Assembly (NCBI RefSeq): GCF_001258055.1
Contig: NZ_CVRM01000031.1
Coordinates: forward strand, 186,001 to 250,000
Reading direction: 5' to 3'
Length of the DNA: 64,000 nt
From: Phaeobacter italicus
GTDB lineage: Bacteria; Pseudomonadota; Alphaproteobacteria; Rhodobacterales; Rhodobacteraceae
Under the pieces are notes generated by a model. The model ran no database searches. It saw nothing but the letters and a program-made list of their open reading frames with translations, and was not told the origin of the DNA. A program made the translations under genes and the position numbers. Positions within the stretch are counted from its first letter, which is position 1. Each line of letters starts with the position of its first letter. Of the stretch, positions 42,690 to 52,700 are shown in pieces.

Positions 42690-43714
42690 CGCTGGCGTTC
42701 CTCATAGCGGATGCGCGGGTCCAGCATCACGAGCAATACATCTGAAATCATGGTTCCGATAAGGGTCAATAGGGCGACAAACATCAAAACAAAACCTGAC
42801 AGGAACATGTCCTGGGTCTTGAGCGCGGTCAGCAAGGTGGGGCCGATTGTTTGCAGTCCCAGAACCACGGACACCAAAACCGACCCTGAGATCATGGCAG
42901 GTAGCAGGTTTCCGATATCGGCGACAAAGGGATTGAAGGCCACGCGCAGTGGATATTTTGTCAGCATGCGTGAGGGCGACATGCCTTTTGCAACTGCGGT
43001 TTCCACATAGGGTTTACCCAGTTCATCCAGCATATTGGCGCGCAACCGCTGCATCATGGCAGAGGCGCCTGATGTGCCGATCACAAATGTCGGAACGATC
43101 AAGTGGATCAGGATGGACTTCACCTTTTCCCAACTCATCGGCTCGCCTTCCATCGCGGGATCCATCAAGCCGCCGATGGGCAAGTCGAAGTATTTGTGGC
43201 CGTAGTAGAACAGGATCAACGCGAGCAGGAAATTCGGTGTCGCAAGGCCCAGATAGCCAACAAAGGCCGATGTGTAGTCCACCCAAGTCCGGGCGCGCGC
43301 AGCGGCCAGAACACCCAGAGGCAGCGCAACCAGGTAAACAAACAGAACCGCAGCCACATTGACCAAAACAGTAAGCCATAGGCTTTCGCCAACGATCTCG
43401 GCCACGGGGCGGTCAAATTCGAAGGACCAGCCAAAGTTGCCCTGGATCATGCCGGAAAACCCATGCGGGCCGGGCATGAACCCCATCCAGATCATGTATT
43501 GCTGCCATAGTGGCTTATCCAGCGCGTATTCCTTGCGCAGGAATTCGGCCTTTTCCACACCAGATGACTGGCCTGAAGCCCGCAGTTCCGCGATCTGGTT
43601 CGACAAGTAGTCGCCAGGGGGCAGGTTGATGATGACAAAGATCAGCACCGAAACCACGAGCAAGGTCAGCAGCATGGTTCCAAACCGATAGATGGCGTAG
43701 CGCAGGATCTCCAT
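42686..43714 (-). CDS. Peptide-type ABC transporter permease (YejB-like)
   Basis: The protein has 342 residues, an OppB-type permease. It starts MEILRYAIYRFGTMLLTLLVVSVLIFVIINLPPGD, and the EAA loop is KPYVETAVAKGMSPSRMLTKYPLRVAFNP. About six membrane segments are visible. It pairs with the YejE-like subunit to form the inner-membrane channel. The order on the reverse strand is ATPase, binding protein, YejB, YejE. Confidence 0.9.
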   Translation of the reverse strand: MEILRYAIYRFGTMLLTLLVVSVLIFVIINLPPGDYLSNQIAELRASGQSSGVEKAEFLRKEYALDKPLWQQYMIWMGFMPGPHGFSGMIQGNFGWSFEFDRPVAEIVGESLWLTVLVNVAAVLFVYLVALPLGVLAAARARTWVDYTSAFVGYLGLATPNFLLALILFYYGHKYFDLPIGGLMDPAMEGEPMSWEKVKSILIHLIVPTFVIGTSGASAMMQRLRANMLDELGKPYVETAVAKGMSPSRMLTKYPLRVAFNPFVADIGNLLPAMISGSVLVSVVLGLQTIGPTLLTALKTQDMFLSGFVLMFVALLTLIGTMISDVLLVMLDPRIRYEERQR

Positions 43715-43728
43715 CAGGTGGCGCCCCC

Positions 43729-45669
43729 TCAGCCTTTGCCATCGACAAAGTAAAATTCATCCGGCCGATAAATGCCGAAATGTGCGCCGGGATCCCAGGC
43801 CCAGATGCCTTTTTCCGGGACATTGCGCAGGCGGTTGCTGACGACAACGGGCTGCGGCGCGCCTGCGACGATACCGATGGCATAAACTTCCTCGGCGTGG
43901 ATTTGCAGCATTTCGGTCCATGCAGCGGTGCGTTCTTCGTCTGTTTGTGCCGCTTCCCAGGCGTGCCAAAGATCCATCAATCTCTTGGCGGCGTCCATGT
44001 CGGGGGCTTCTCCAACATCGCCGCCAGTCTGGTGATATTGGCCCCACTTGGGCCAGGACAGGAACACCTGGTCAGTCGGGGCGAGATAGGCCGGAGACGT
44101 GTAGATCTGCGGCAGCCCATTGTCCCAGCCATACCAGACTGATGCCATCGTCGTGCCCGAGAAAACCCGATTTCGCAGAATGTCGCGGTCCAGCGGTCGC
44201 ATCACCAGCTTGACCCCGACGTCGCGCCAGTCATCAGAGATGATCTGCAGTGCGTTCTCTACCTCCTGACGCTCACCAGCGGTTTCAACCACCAACTCCA
44301 TCGGGCGACCGTCTGGCAATTTTCGAATGCCGTATCCGTCCCGCTGATCAAGGCCTGCCTCGTCCAACAACTTGTTGGCAAGCTCCGGATCATATTGCGC
44401 GTTCTTTTCCCGCAGCTCGGGATCAAAGAAGGGGCTGGCTTCCAGAACGGTCATCCCGCCGGGTTTGGCGAGCTTGAAGTAGAGCGCCTTGTTGATGCCT
44501 GCGCGATTGATCGCAACCGAAAGGGCCTGGCGCACCCGCTTGTCGCGCAGGACTGCGCGCCATTGGTCATCGTTCACATTGAGGTTGGGATAAATTGCAA
44601 TCTGCGATGCGGTGCCATTGCCCCAGAGGTAGGTCTTGTAGTCCGCACCATCGCTTTCACCTTTGCGCAGGATGGGAATATCGCGAAACCCAAGGCCGCG
44701 GGCCTGCAGTTCGGATTCTCCGGCGTTGGTCTTTGCTGCAACCAGCCCGCCTGCCACGATTTCCATTTCGACCGTGTCGATATAGGGCAACTGAACGCCA
44801 TTGCTGTCGATGCGGTGATAGAACGGGTTACGGACGAACTGATGGCGGATTTTCTTGCCGGATGTGGCATTTAGCCAGGGCTGCAAAGTCGGCAGTTCGT
44901 GATTGTCGAACTTGTACATGTTGTCGAGCTTGTTGTGCAGCGCGGCCCAGCTTTTGACGCGGGCATAGTCGACTTCTTCTGCCAGCTTCTCAGGGTCTGC
45001 GTAGTCGGCATGGAACTGCTTCAGGTAGGCAGACGGGCGGTAGATAAAGGGAGGAGCGGCCTGCGCCAGCGAATGAAGAAAGCTGGGATTGGGGCTTTGC
45101 CACTCATAAATGACTGTCGTTTCATCGGGAAAGCTGACGGTTGGCAGTTCTCCGTCAACGCGCAGGTAATCTGGCGCGCCTGTTGTGTTCAACAGTGGAT
45201 TGTTGGCAACATCCTTCCACCAGTACTCGAAGTCGGCGGATGTGAAGGGGTCCCCGTTTGACCAGCGGTGACCCGGTCGCAGCTTCAGCGTAAAGCGGCG
45301 GTTGTCTTCGACCTCATACCCCAAAAGAATATCGGGCTGGAGTTGGTAGTTCTCGTCATAGCCCGCCAAACGCGCGTAACCGTAGACCACCATTTGCCGG
45401 ATGTCCTTGGAACGGGTCACCATAGTGTTCAGCGTGCCGCCTTGCACTCCGGGTGTGCGCCCCTTTGCTTCAAGGTCAACGATCAGCGGGGTTTCAGGGA
45501 TCCGTTCGGCTGCTGGTGGCAGATCGCCTGCTTTTACTTCGGCAGACCAAAAATTGCTTTCCTGCACATCGGGTGCGGCGGCAACAGACAACGCCAGTGC
45601 GGACACGAAAGCGGGCGCCAATGCGGCAGCGCGGGCGAGGGATGAAAACGACGAGCGCAAGTCAAACAT
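43729..45669 (-). CDS. ABC transporter periplasmic binding protein, family 5 (YejA-like)
   Basis: The 646-residue precursor has a signal peptide (MFDLRSSFSSLARAAALAPAF and a second hydrophobic run ending SVAAA). The solute-binding family 5 signature appears as DNRRFTLKLRPGHRWSNGDPFTSADFEYWW. Family members bind oligopeptides or related compounds; YejA in E. coli takes up microcin C and peptides. ATG 45669 follows AAGGTA and overlaps the ATPase gene by eight bases; the upstream extension is inside that gene and not credible. Confidence 0.91.
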   Translation of the reverse strand: MFDLRSSFSSLARAAALAPAFVSALALSVAAAPDVQESNFWSAEVKAGDLPPAAERIPETPLIVDLEAKGRTPGVQGGTLNTMVTRSKDIRQMVVYGYARLAGYDENYQLQPDILLGYEVEDNRRFTLKLRPGHRWSNGDPFTSADFEYWWKDVANNPLLNTTGAPDYLRVDGELPTVSFPDETTVIYEWQSPNPSFLHSLAQAAPPFIYRPSAYLKQFHADYADPEKLAEEVDYARVKSWAALHNKLDNMYKFDNHELPTLQPWLNATSGKKIRHQFVRNPFYHRIDSNGVQLPYIDTVEMEIVAGGLVAAKTNAGESELQARGLGFRDIPILRKGESDGADYKTYLWGNGTASQIAIYPNLNVNDDQWRAVLRDKRVRQALSVAINRAGINKALYFKLAKPGGMTVLEASPFFDPELREKNAQYDPELANKLLDEAGLDQRDGYGIRKLPDGRPMELVVETAGERQEVENALQIISDDWRDVGVKLVMRPLDRDILRNRVFSGTTMASVWYGWDNGLPQIYTSPAYLAPTDQVFLSWPKWGQYHQTGGDVGEAPDMDAAKRLMDLWHAWEAAQTDEERTAAWTEMLQIHAEEVYAIGIVAGAPQPVVVSNRLRNVPEKGIWAWDPGAHFGIYRPDEFYFVDGKG

Positions 45670-47437
45670 GGCAACGTACCTTATGTCCGGGCTCCACTTG
45701 CACCAGCGGCGGGGCCGAGATGCCGGAGAATTTGAAACGATCAGGCCAGCTGTCGGGCGATCCGGCACCCTGGGCAACCAGCTTGAGATTGATGGGGCGA
45801 TCGATGCTTGGCTCTGGCTGGGCGGCAATCAGTGCCTTTGTATAGGGATGCTGAGGATTATAGAACAGCGTCTCAGGCGGGGCCTGTTCAACCACCATGC
45901 CACGGCGCATCACCGCCACTTCATCTGCGATCCGCGCAACAACGGCGAGGTCATGACTGATGAAAAGATAGGACAGATTCTGTCGGTCGCGAATGTCTTC
46001 GAGCAGCTGCAGGATCTGTTCCTGCACCGAAACGTCAAGCGCTGAGGTCGGCTCGTCGCAGACGATGAGGGATGGATCGAGCATGAGCGCGCGAGCAATC
46101 GACAGGCGCTGACGCTGCCCGCCGGAAAAGGCATGCGGATAGCGCAGAAGCATCTCTGGCTTCAGGCCGACCAGTCGAAGCATTTCAGCAGCACGGTCTC
46201 TGCGGCTGCTGCGATCTCCGAGATTGTGGATCTCAAGCGGCTCCACCATCGCGTCTTGCACGCGCATCCGCGGGGACAGGGACGAGTAGGGATCCTGAAA
46301 CACCATCTGTGCATCCCGTTGGAACGCGGTGCGTGTTGCGCGATCCATTGCATGGACGGCGACTGGCTCTGCCGTCGCGGTTGGCCGAAACAGAACCTCT
46401 CCGCCCGGATCGGGCAGCTCTGCCCCCAGTGCGATGCGGGCTGCCGTTGTCTTGCCTGATCCGCTTTCACCCACAATCGCCAGGGTTTTCCCGCGTGTTA
46501 GAGACAGATTGAGCCCCATACAGGCGTTGACGATGGTTGGCTTCGCCCATGCTTTTCCGGCCCGCAGCGTGTAGGTCTTGGACACGTCTTTCATCTGCAG
46601 GATCAAATCCTCCCTGGGGAGGGGGGGCGCTGGTGTCGGGGTCGCGGGGATTTGGGGCGCGGCATTGAACAGGGCCTGGGTGTAGGGGTGCGCCGGAGCT
46701 CCGAGCACGTCGGCAGCGCTCCCGGACTCCATGACGCGCCCCTTGTGCATGACGACCACTTGTTCTGCCATATTTGCCACGACCCCAAGGTCATGGGTCA
46801 CCAGGATCATCGCCATCCCGGTCTCTTGCTGCAGCTCTTTCATCAGGCCGAGCACTTGGGCCTGCGTGGTCACATCCAGCGCGGTTGTCGGCTCGTCCGC
46901 GATCAGGAGATCAGGTTTGGCCACCATGGCCATCGCGATCATCGCGCGCTGACGCATCCCGCCCGACAGTTCAAAAGGATAGGACTTATAGGTGCGCTCA
47001 GGGTCGGGAAATCCCACGCGCTCGAAGCATTCCAGCACTTCCTTGCGGGCGGCGCTTTCGCTTTTGCCGCCGTGAAGCCACAGAACCTCACCCACCTGGT
47101 TGCCGATCCGATGCAGTGGCGACAGAGAGCGCATGGGTTCCTGGAAGATCATGGCGATTTCATTGCCGCGCAGATCCCGCATCTGGCGTTCGGGTAGGCT
47201 GCGCAGGTCGCGAGCCGCTCCTCCGGTTCCGCGCCAGATCATCTTGCCGCTTCGGATCTGAGCGGCCTTTGGCAGGATGCGCAACACGGCGCGACAGCTG
47301 ATGGTTTTCCCAGAGCCGCTTTCGCCAACTAGGGCGATGGTCTCTCCCGGAGAAACCGAAAAATTCACGTCCTGCACGACCGGCTCTTCGTGGCCGAACC
47401 CGATGCTGAGGTTTTCGACAGACAGCAGTGGCGTCAT
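45662..47437 (-). CDS. Dual ATP-binding protein of a peptide ABC transporter (YejF-like)
   Basis: The 591-residue protein has two complete ABC domains. Domain 1 has GESGSGKTISC, LSGGMRQRAMIAMAM and LLIADEPTTALD. Domain 2 has GESGSGKTTAARIAL, FSGGQRQRLSIARAL and LIVCDEPTSALD. The fused form matches YejF and GsiA-type proteins. It energises import by the YejABE-like proteins encoded behind it and is the first gene of that operon. No strong ribosome site is seen before the ATG. Confidence 0.93.
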   Translation of the reverse strand: MTPLLSVENLSIGFGHEEPVVQDVNFSVSPGETIALVGESGSGKTISCRAVLRILPKAAQIRSGKMIWRGTGGAARDLRSLPERQMRDLRGNEIAMIFQEPMRSLSPLHRIGNQVGEVLWLHGGKSESAARKEVLECFERVGFPDPERTYKSYPFELSGGMRQRAMIAMAMVAKPDLLIADEPTTALDVTTQAQVLGLMKELQQETGMAMILVTHDLGVVANMAEQVVVMHKGRVMESGSAADVLGAPAHPYTQALFNAAPQIPATPTPAPPLPREDLILQMKDVSKTYTLRAGKAWAKPTIVNACMGLNLSLTRGKTLAIVGESGSGKTTAARIALGAELPDPGGEVLFRPTATAEPVAVHAMDRATRTAFQRDAQMVFQDPYSSLSPRMRVQDAMVEPLEIHNLGDRSSRRDRAAEMLRLVGLKPEMLLRYPHAFSGGQRQRLSIARALMLDPSLIVCDEPTSALDVSVQEQILQLLEDIRDRQNLSYLFISHDLAVVARIADEVAVMRRGMVVEQAPPETLFYNPQHPYTKALIAAQPEPSIDRPINLKLVAQGAGSPDSWPDRFKFSGISAPPLVQVEPGHKVRCHV

Positions 47438-47703
47438 CTAAACTGCGCCGCCCGGCCCTTGAGGCGCTTCCATAGCGGTTCCATATCCCTGTTTTTCGCC
47501 CACTGTCGCGCGCCAGTAGGTCAATAGTCAAATCCGATTTCGATCTGATCAACGTGGATGTCGAAAAATTGAGCCCGCGCGAGCAGTGGCATGATGGAGG
47601 GTGCTGTCTGAATTTAACGTCAATGTGCTACACATTCGCGACGATCTCTGTCACTTCTGTCGCAAAGACACCCGAGCAGACCGCACGGATCAGGAGAGCC
47701 TAC

Positions 47704-48213
47704 ATGAGCGAGCAGCCATCCATCACCCGCCTGGATCTATTCATTGATCGCATGGTGTCACAACGGGCCTGTCTGGATGATGCGATTGCGCGCACAAAGG
47801 GACGGACCGAACCGGTTTTCGAACTCGGGCTGGGCAATGGCCGTACGTTCCACCACATGCGCGAGCGGATCCGGGACCGTGACATCTATGTTTTTGAACG
47901 GGCGGTCGCGTCGCACCCCGACAGTACCCCAGCCGAAGAGCTGACCATTCTTGGGGATGTCCGTGAAACTCTGCCCGCGGCACTTGATCGTTTTCCAACC
48001 GGCGCAAGTCTGATCCATGCGGATCTCGGCGGCCACAGCCGTGAGAAGAACGACGCTTTTGCGCGCATGGTGTCCCCCCTGATCGAACCGCTGCTGGCCC
48101 CCGGTGGCCTTATGGTGTCGTCTGATCGGATGTATTTTACAAATCTCGTCGAGCAGCCGCTGCCGGAAGGGGCGGTTGAAGGTCGCTGCTTTACATATCT
48201 TCGCATTGAGTGA
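47704..48213 (+). CDS. Small SAM-dependent methyltransferase-like protein, second copy
   Basis: The protein has 169 residues. Motif I is VFELGLGNGRTFHHMRE, followed by FERAVASHP and SLIHADLGGHS, and the C-terminal APGGLMVSSDRMY. It aligns by eye along its length with the 159-residue protein at 30839-31318. AGGAGA precedes ATG 47704; the open frame upstream to 47554 has no family match. The two are paralogues, one in the glycan operon and one alone here; the function is unknown. Confidence 0.76.
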   Translation: MSEQPSITRLDLFIDRMVSQRACLDDAIARTKGRTEPVFELGLGNGRTFHHMRERIRDRDIYVFERAVASHPDSTPAEELTILGDVRETLPAALDRFPTGASLIHADLGGHSREKNDAFARMVSPLIEPLLAPGGLMVSSDRMYFTNLVEQPLPEGAVEGRCFTYLRIE

Positions 48214-48215
48214 CT

Positions 48216-48245
48216 TTCAGCGACGTAGGGTAAGCTTTCGCTGAA
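48216..48245. repeat. Inverted repeat behind the small methyltransferase gene
   Basis: TTCAGCGA (48216-48223) and TCGCTGAA (48238-48245) are perfect 8-base arms with a 14-base loop. It starts just after the methyltransferase stop. It may be a weak terminator or an operator for the GST gene downstream; there is no U-run. Confidence 0.4.
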
Positions 48246-48248
48246 TTG

Positions 48249-48263
48249 ACTGGCCCAGCCAGT
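48249..48263. promoter_or_regulatory. Short palindrome ahead of the GST gene
   Basis: ACTGGC-CCA-GCCAGT is a perfect 6+6 inverted repeat with a 3-base centre, 56 bases upstream of the GST start. It has the size of a dimer operator. The regulator is unknown; the TetR gene downstream is one candidate. Confidence 0.35.
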
Positions 48264-48319
48264 GTCTGGCACCTAGGCTGATCTTGTGCACAGCAGCACG
48301 CAGCCTAGGGAGGATCCCA

Positions 48320-48949
48320 GTGATTTTCTATGATTGCAGCACAGCCCCAAACCCCAGACGCGCCCGGATGTTTATTGCCGAAAAGGGGCTGGAGATCGAA
48401 AGCCGCGAAATTTCCATCGCGGAGCGACAACAATTGTCAGCCGATTTCCTTGTGATCAATCCACATGGCACCATCCCGGTTCTGACGACGGACGATGGTG
48501 CGACGCTGACGGAAAACCTGGCGATTGCGCGATATCTTGAGCTTCTTCATCCAGACCCGCCTTTGATGGGCAGTTCCGCGCGTGAGGAAGCGGAGGTGCT
48601 GATGTGGAATGCCATCGTCGAAGCACAGGGCGGCCACCCAATCGCAGAGGCGCTGCGCAACAGCCATCCCGCATTTGAAAACCGGGCCATTCCAGGGCCG
48701 GACAACCATGCCCAAGTTCCGGAATTGGCAGAGCGTGGTTTTCGCCGGGTTGCGCGGTTTTTTGATCTACTGGATGCCCGGCTGAGCGATAGCCCCTATC
48801 TTGCAGGCAATTTCTTCAGCCTTGCTGATATTTCGGCCTTCGTCTTTGTGGATTTCGCCAGGGTGATCAAGATGCGGATCCCTGCAGAGCATAGCGGGAC
48901 CCAGCGTTGGTTCGATACCATCTCGCAACGACCAAGCGCGGCACTCTAG
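48320..48949 (+). CDS. Glutathione S-transferase family protein
   Basis: The protein has 209 residues. A thioredoxin-like N-terminal domain begins IFYDCSTAPNPRRARMFIAEKGL, with NPHGTIPVLTTDDGATLTENLAIARYLE holding the cis-Pro and the glutathione-contacting Glu. The helical C-terminal domain ends DISAFVFVDFARVIKM. The likely role is conjugation or reduction with glutathione; the substrate is unknown. The GTG at 48320 follows AGGGAGGA, which excludes the longer reading from 48284. Confidence 0.88.
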   Translation: MIFYDCSTAPNPRRARMFIAEKGLEIESREISIAERQQLSADFLVINPHGTIPVLTTDDGATLTENLAIARYLELLHPDPPLMGSSAREEAEVLMWNAIVEAQGGHPIAEALRNSHPAFENRAIPGPDNHAQVPELAERGFRRVARFFDLLDARLSDSPYLAGNFFSLADISAFVFVDFARVIKMRIPAEHSGTQRWFDTISQRPSAAL

Positions 48950-48994
48950 ACCCTGGCCTTGCCTGAATTTTACGCTGCAGCGGGCTTTCTTGCG

Positions 48995-49007
48995 TGGTAA
49001 CACCACT
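48995..49007. promoter_or_regulatory. Short palindrome ahead of the TetR gene
   Basis: GTGGT-AAC-ACCAC is a perfect inverted repeat 47 bases before the regulator start. TetR proteins often repress themselves through such sites. The arms are short, so chance is possible. Confidence 0.3.
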
Positions 49008-49054
49008 GCAGGGCTGCCACCTGTGCGCCTGGTTCGACAACAACGAGGCATCAA

Positions 49055-49720
49055 ATGGCCGAAAAACCGATCTTGCACCGTGACAACCCAGATGCTGAAC
49101 CGCTGATTGGCAATATCAAGGTGACGCGCACGGATTGGCTGAACGTTGCGATGGACGTGCTAGTCACCGACGGTGTGGAGCAGGTAAAGGTTCTGGCCCT
49201 GGCTGAGCGGATGGGAGTGTCTCGCTCGTCCTTTTATTGGTATTTCAAGTCCCGCCAAGAACTGCTTGATGCTTTGCTGACAAGCTGGGACCAGACAAAT
49301 ACGGCCGGATTGATCACGCAGGCGGAAACCCCGGCAGAGACAATCACGGCGGCAGTCCTCAATGTCTTTCGCTGTACCACGAACCCTGAACTGTTCAACA
49401 CAGCGCTTGATTTTGCCATCCGCGACTGGTCGCGCAGATCGGGGCCGGTGCGTAATCTCCTGGATGCCTCAGACGCCCGCCGTGTACAGGCTCTCGCCGA
49501 TATGTTCCGGCGTTTCGACTATCCCGATTTGGAGGCACGCACCCGTGCCAGGGTTCTATATTACATGCAGCTCGGCTATGACATGGCGGGTCTGAACGAA
49601 CCCTATGAACAGCGGGTGTCGATGACCGGATCCTATCTGGAAGTCTTCACCGGCAAACCGGCCAACCCGGATGAGCTGGCCGAATTTGCGGTCTACGCCA
49701 AACAATATTGGCGCGCCTGA
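49055..49720 (+). CDS. TetR-family transcriptional regulator
   Basis: The protein has 221 residues. The N-terminal helix-turn-helix reads VKVLALAERMGVSRSSFYWYFKSRQELLDALL (about residues 49-80), typical of TetR, followed by a divergent all-helical ligand domain. It may control the neighbouring GST gene (same direction, 105 bases upstream) or the convergent oxidoreductase; the sequence does not decide. CGAGG precedes the ATG. Confidence 0.88.
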   Translation: MAEKPILHRDNPDAEPLIGNIKVTRTDWLNVAMDVLVTDGVEQVKVLALAERMGVSRSSFYWYFKSRQELLDALLTSWDQTNTAGLITQAETPAETITAAVLNVFRCTTNPELFNTALDFAIRDWSRRSGPVRNLLDASDARRVQALADMFRRFDYPDLEARTRARVLYYMQLGYDMAGLNEPYEQRVSMTGSYLEVFTGKPANPDELAEFAVYAKQYWRA

Positions 49721-49729
49721 GCGGGTAGA

Positions 49730-49746
49730 CCGGGCTCAGAGCCCGG
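49730..49746. terminator. Short hairpin between the TetR and oxidoreductase genes
   Basis: CCGGGCT-CAG-AGCCCGG is a perfect 7-base stem with a 3-base loop, at the convergent ends of the two genes, overlapping the last codons of the reverse one. There is no U-tract on either strand. Confidence 0.35.
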
Positions 49747-52700
49747 CCAGCAGCGCGTCGACCTCGGCGCGGGTCTTTTCTGCGGCTTCCATACGCACGG
49801 GCCCATAGCCACGAATGTCCATAGGGGCGGAGAGCACCGCCAGCCAGCTTTCGTGTTTGTCGGCATCGTAGCGCTTGGCCGCAGCATTCAAGACCTCCCG
49901 GTACCATTGCAGAAGGTCGCGATGCAGCCGGGCCTCTTCGTGGTAGGCAAAGGGGTTGAAACGGCTGTTGCGCAGGCGACGGCCTTTGGACAGAACCTTT
50001 AGTGCCGGGCGCAACCATTGCCCAAACTGCATCTTTCTGGGCCGACCACGCGCGTCTGTCTTACGGCTGAGCAGCGCTGGAGCGAGGTGGTATTTGACCT
50101 TGAAATCACCCTCAAACTCGGTGCTGAGCTGGTGAGCAAAGCTGTCTGTGCTCAGTAGGCGGGCGACTTCGAACTCGTCCTTGTAGGCCATCAGTTTGAA
50201 CAGCGCACGGGCGGCCGCAGTGGTCAGCTCCTCTGCCTTTTGTTCTGGCAGCGCATTGTAGAGGGCGTCCAATGCAGCAGTGTAGGACCTGGCGTAGTCC
50301 ACATCCTGATACCCGGTGAGGAACGTCGCCCGTCGATCGATCAGATCTTTCAAGGATTCTTCTGTCGCGGGCTCTTCGGCGTAATGCTGGGCAAGGCGTG
50401 ACGGGTCAGCCGCAAGAGCCCGCCCGATGGCGAGGGCCAGACGGTTCTTTTCAATCGCAACACCATTCAGAACGATTGCCTGGTCCAGCGCTCCTGCGCT
50501 TACGGGGACCAATCCCTTCTGCCAGGCAAATCCCAGCATCATCACGTTGGCCAATACTGCGTCGCCGAGCAGCGTTTCTGCAGCCTCATTGGCGTCAAAC
50601 CCCGACAGGTTTTCTGCCCCGATGACGTTGGCAATTTCGCTTTCACGCAGTGATGCCATGAGGTCGGCATCCCGACGCAAGACCAGATCACCAGTTGGCA
50701 TCTCAGCATGGTTCAAGACCATCTTTGTGCCGGGCCGGTAGTGAGCCGATGCCTTTGGAGCTGAGCTGACGACCACGTCGCAGCCGATCACTGCGTCCGC
50801 GGCGCTTTGGTCGATGCGCACCTGATTCAGGGTGTCGGGAGAGTTGGACAGGCGAATATATCCCAAGACGGTGCCGAACTTTTGCGCAAATCCGGTGAAG
50901 TCCAGAACACTTGCTCCCTTGCCCTCCAAATGCGCAGCCATTGTGATCAGGGCGCCAACCGTAACAACGCCGGTCCCGCCAACGCCTGTGACCAGAAGGT
51001 CAAACGGAGTATCCAGGCGTGGCAGCTGAGGCGTCGGCAGCCCGGCCATCAGCGCGTTGGCGTTGAGATCTGCGATTTGTTTCTTTCGCCGCTCAGCGCC
51101 CTCAACGGTTACGAAGCTGGGGCAAAAACCGTTCAGGCAGGAGAAATCCTTGTTGCAGCTCGACAGGTTGATTTTGCGCTTACGCCCAAATGGCGTTTCC
51201 TTGGGCTCCACGCTCAGGCAGTTGGATTCGACAGAACAATCGCCGCAACCCTCGCAGACGAGATCATTGATAAAGGCGAACTTCTTCGGATCCTCCATCT
51301 TGCCCCGCTTGCGGCGGCGACGTTTCTCTGTGGCGCAGGTCTGTTCGTAGATCAGGACGGTGACGCCGGGAATGTCACGCAGTTCCCGCTGCAGGACATC
51401 CATCTCACTGCGATCATGAAAGCTGGTATTCGCTGGAAAGTCGGCAGGCGAGAATTTGGCGATATCGTCAGATACCAACGCGATGCGTTCAACGCCCTCG
51501 GCGCGGCAGGTTTGCGCGATGCCAGAGACGCTGACCGGGCCATCCACAGGTTGCCCACCCGTCATTGCAACAGCGTCGTTGTAAAGGATCTTGTAAGTTA
51601 TGTTGGTGCCTGCGGCGACGGCTTGGCGGATGGCGAGAGAGCCAGAGTGATACCAGGTGCCTTCACCAAGGTTCTGGAACACATGCTTGCCCCCGTTGTA
51701 TTGCGAAGCAACCGTCCACGGCACGCCTTCGCCGCCCATCTGCGCATAGCCTGCCGTGTCCCGGTCCATCCAGCTTGCCATGACATGGCAGCCAATTCCG
51801 GAATTGGCTTTGCTTCCTTCGGGCAGCTTCGTCGAGGTGTTGTGAGGGCATCCCGAGCAGAAATAGGGGGTGCGGGTCGCGCCCGGAATATTCAGCAATT
51901 TAGGGGGCTGCTCGGTCAGGGCGCGTGCCTTTTCCAGCAGCTTTTCTTCCGGAAAGAAGCGGTTCAGGCGTTCGGCGACAATCGGAACAAGGGTCAATGG
52001 TGACAGCTCCCCGGTCCAGGGGATCAGCGGGTTGCCCTGGCTGTCGTGTTTGCCAACCATGCGTTGGGGTTTGTCGCCCGGCCAGTCATAGAAATATTCC
52101 TTGAACTGGCTCTCAATGATGCCTCGCTTTTCTTCAACGACCAGCACCTCTTGTTTACCCTTCACGAACCGCAGCGCTTCGGTGCGGGCGAGCGGCCAGA
52201 CCATTCCTACCTTGTAGATGTCGATCCCAAGGCGTTTGCAGGCCGTTTCATCCAGCCCAAGCAGTCGCAGGGCCTCCATCAGATCGAGATGCCCCTTGCC
52301 TGTCGTGACAAAGCCAAATGGTGCATCAGGGATATCATAGACCCGACGGTCAATCGGATTTGCCTCGGCAAAGGCGCGTACCGCCCGCAGTTTGGCATGG
52401 ATCCGCGTCTCAATTTCGGGGGATGGCAGATCGGACCGGCGAATATGCAGCCCGCCGGGATAGTCTGGCAGCTCCGGATAGGTGAATGTGCGATCTGCTT
52501 GCAGGTCGACAGAGCGCGCACTCTCGACTGTTTCGGACACCGCCTTGAAACCCACCCAAGTGCCGGAATAGCGCGACAGGGCAAATCCGTATTCACCGAA
52601 ACTCAGGAATTCCGCCACATCTGCCGGATTGAGAACCGGCATGAACCACGACATGAAAGCCACATCAGATTGGTGCGGCATGGAGGAGCTGACGCAGCCA

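Noticed and set aside
47648-47663. CTGTCAC followed by CTGTCGC ahead of the second small methyltransferase, resembling a Pho box
   Set aside because: The repeats are 9 bases apart instead of 11, so PhoB subunits would not line up. No third repeat or suitable -10 was found.
50807-52003. Forward-strand frame of about 400 codons inside the oxidoreductase gene
   Set aside because: It has no motif and lies wholly antisense to conserved TPP and Fe-S regions.
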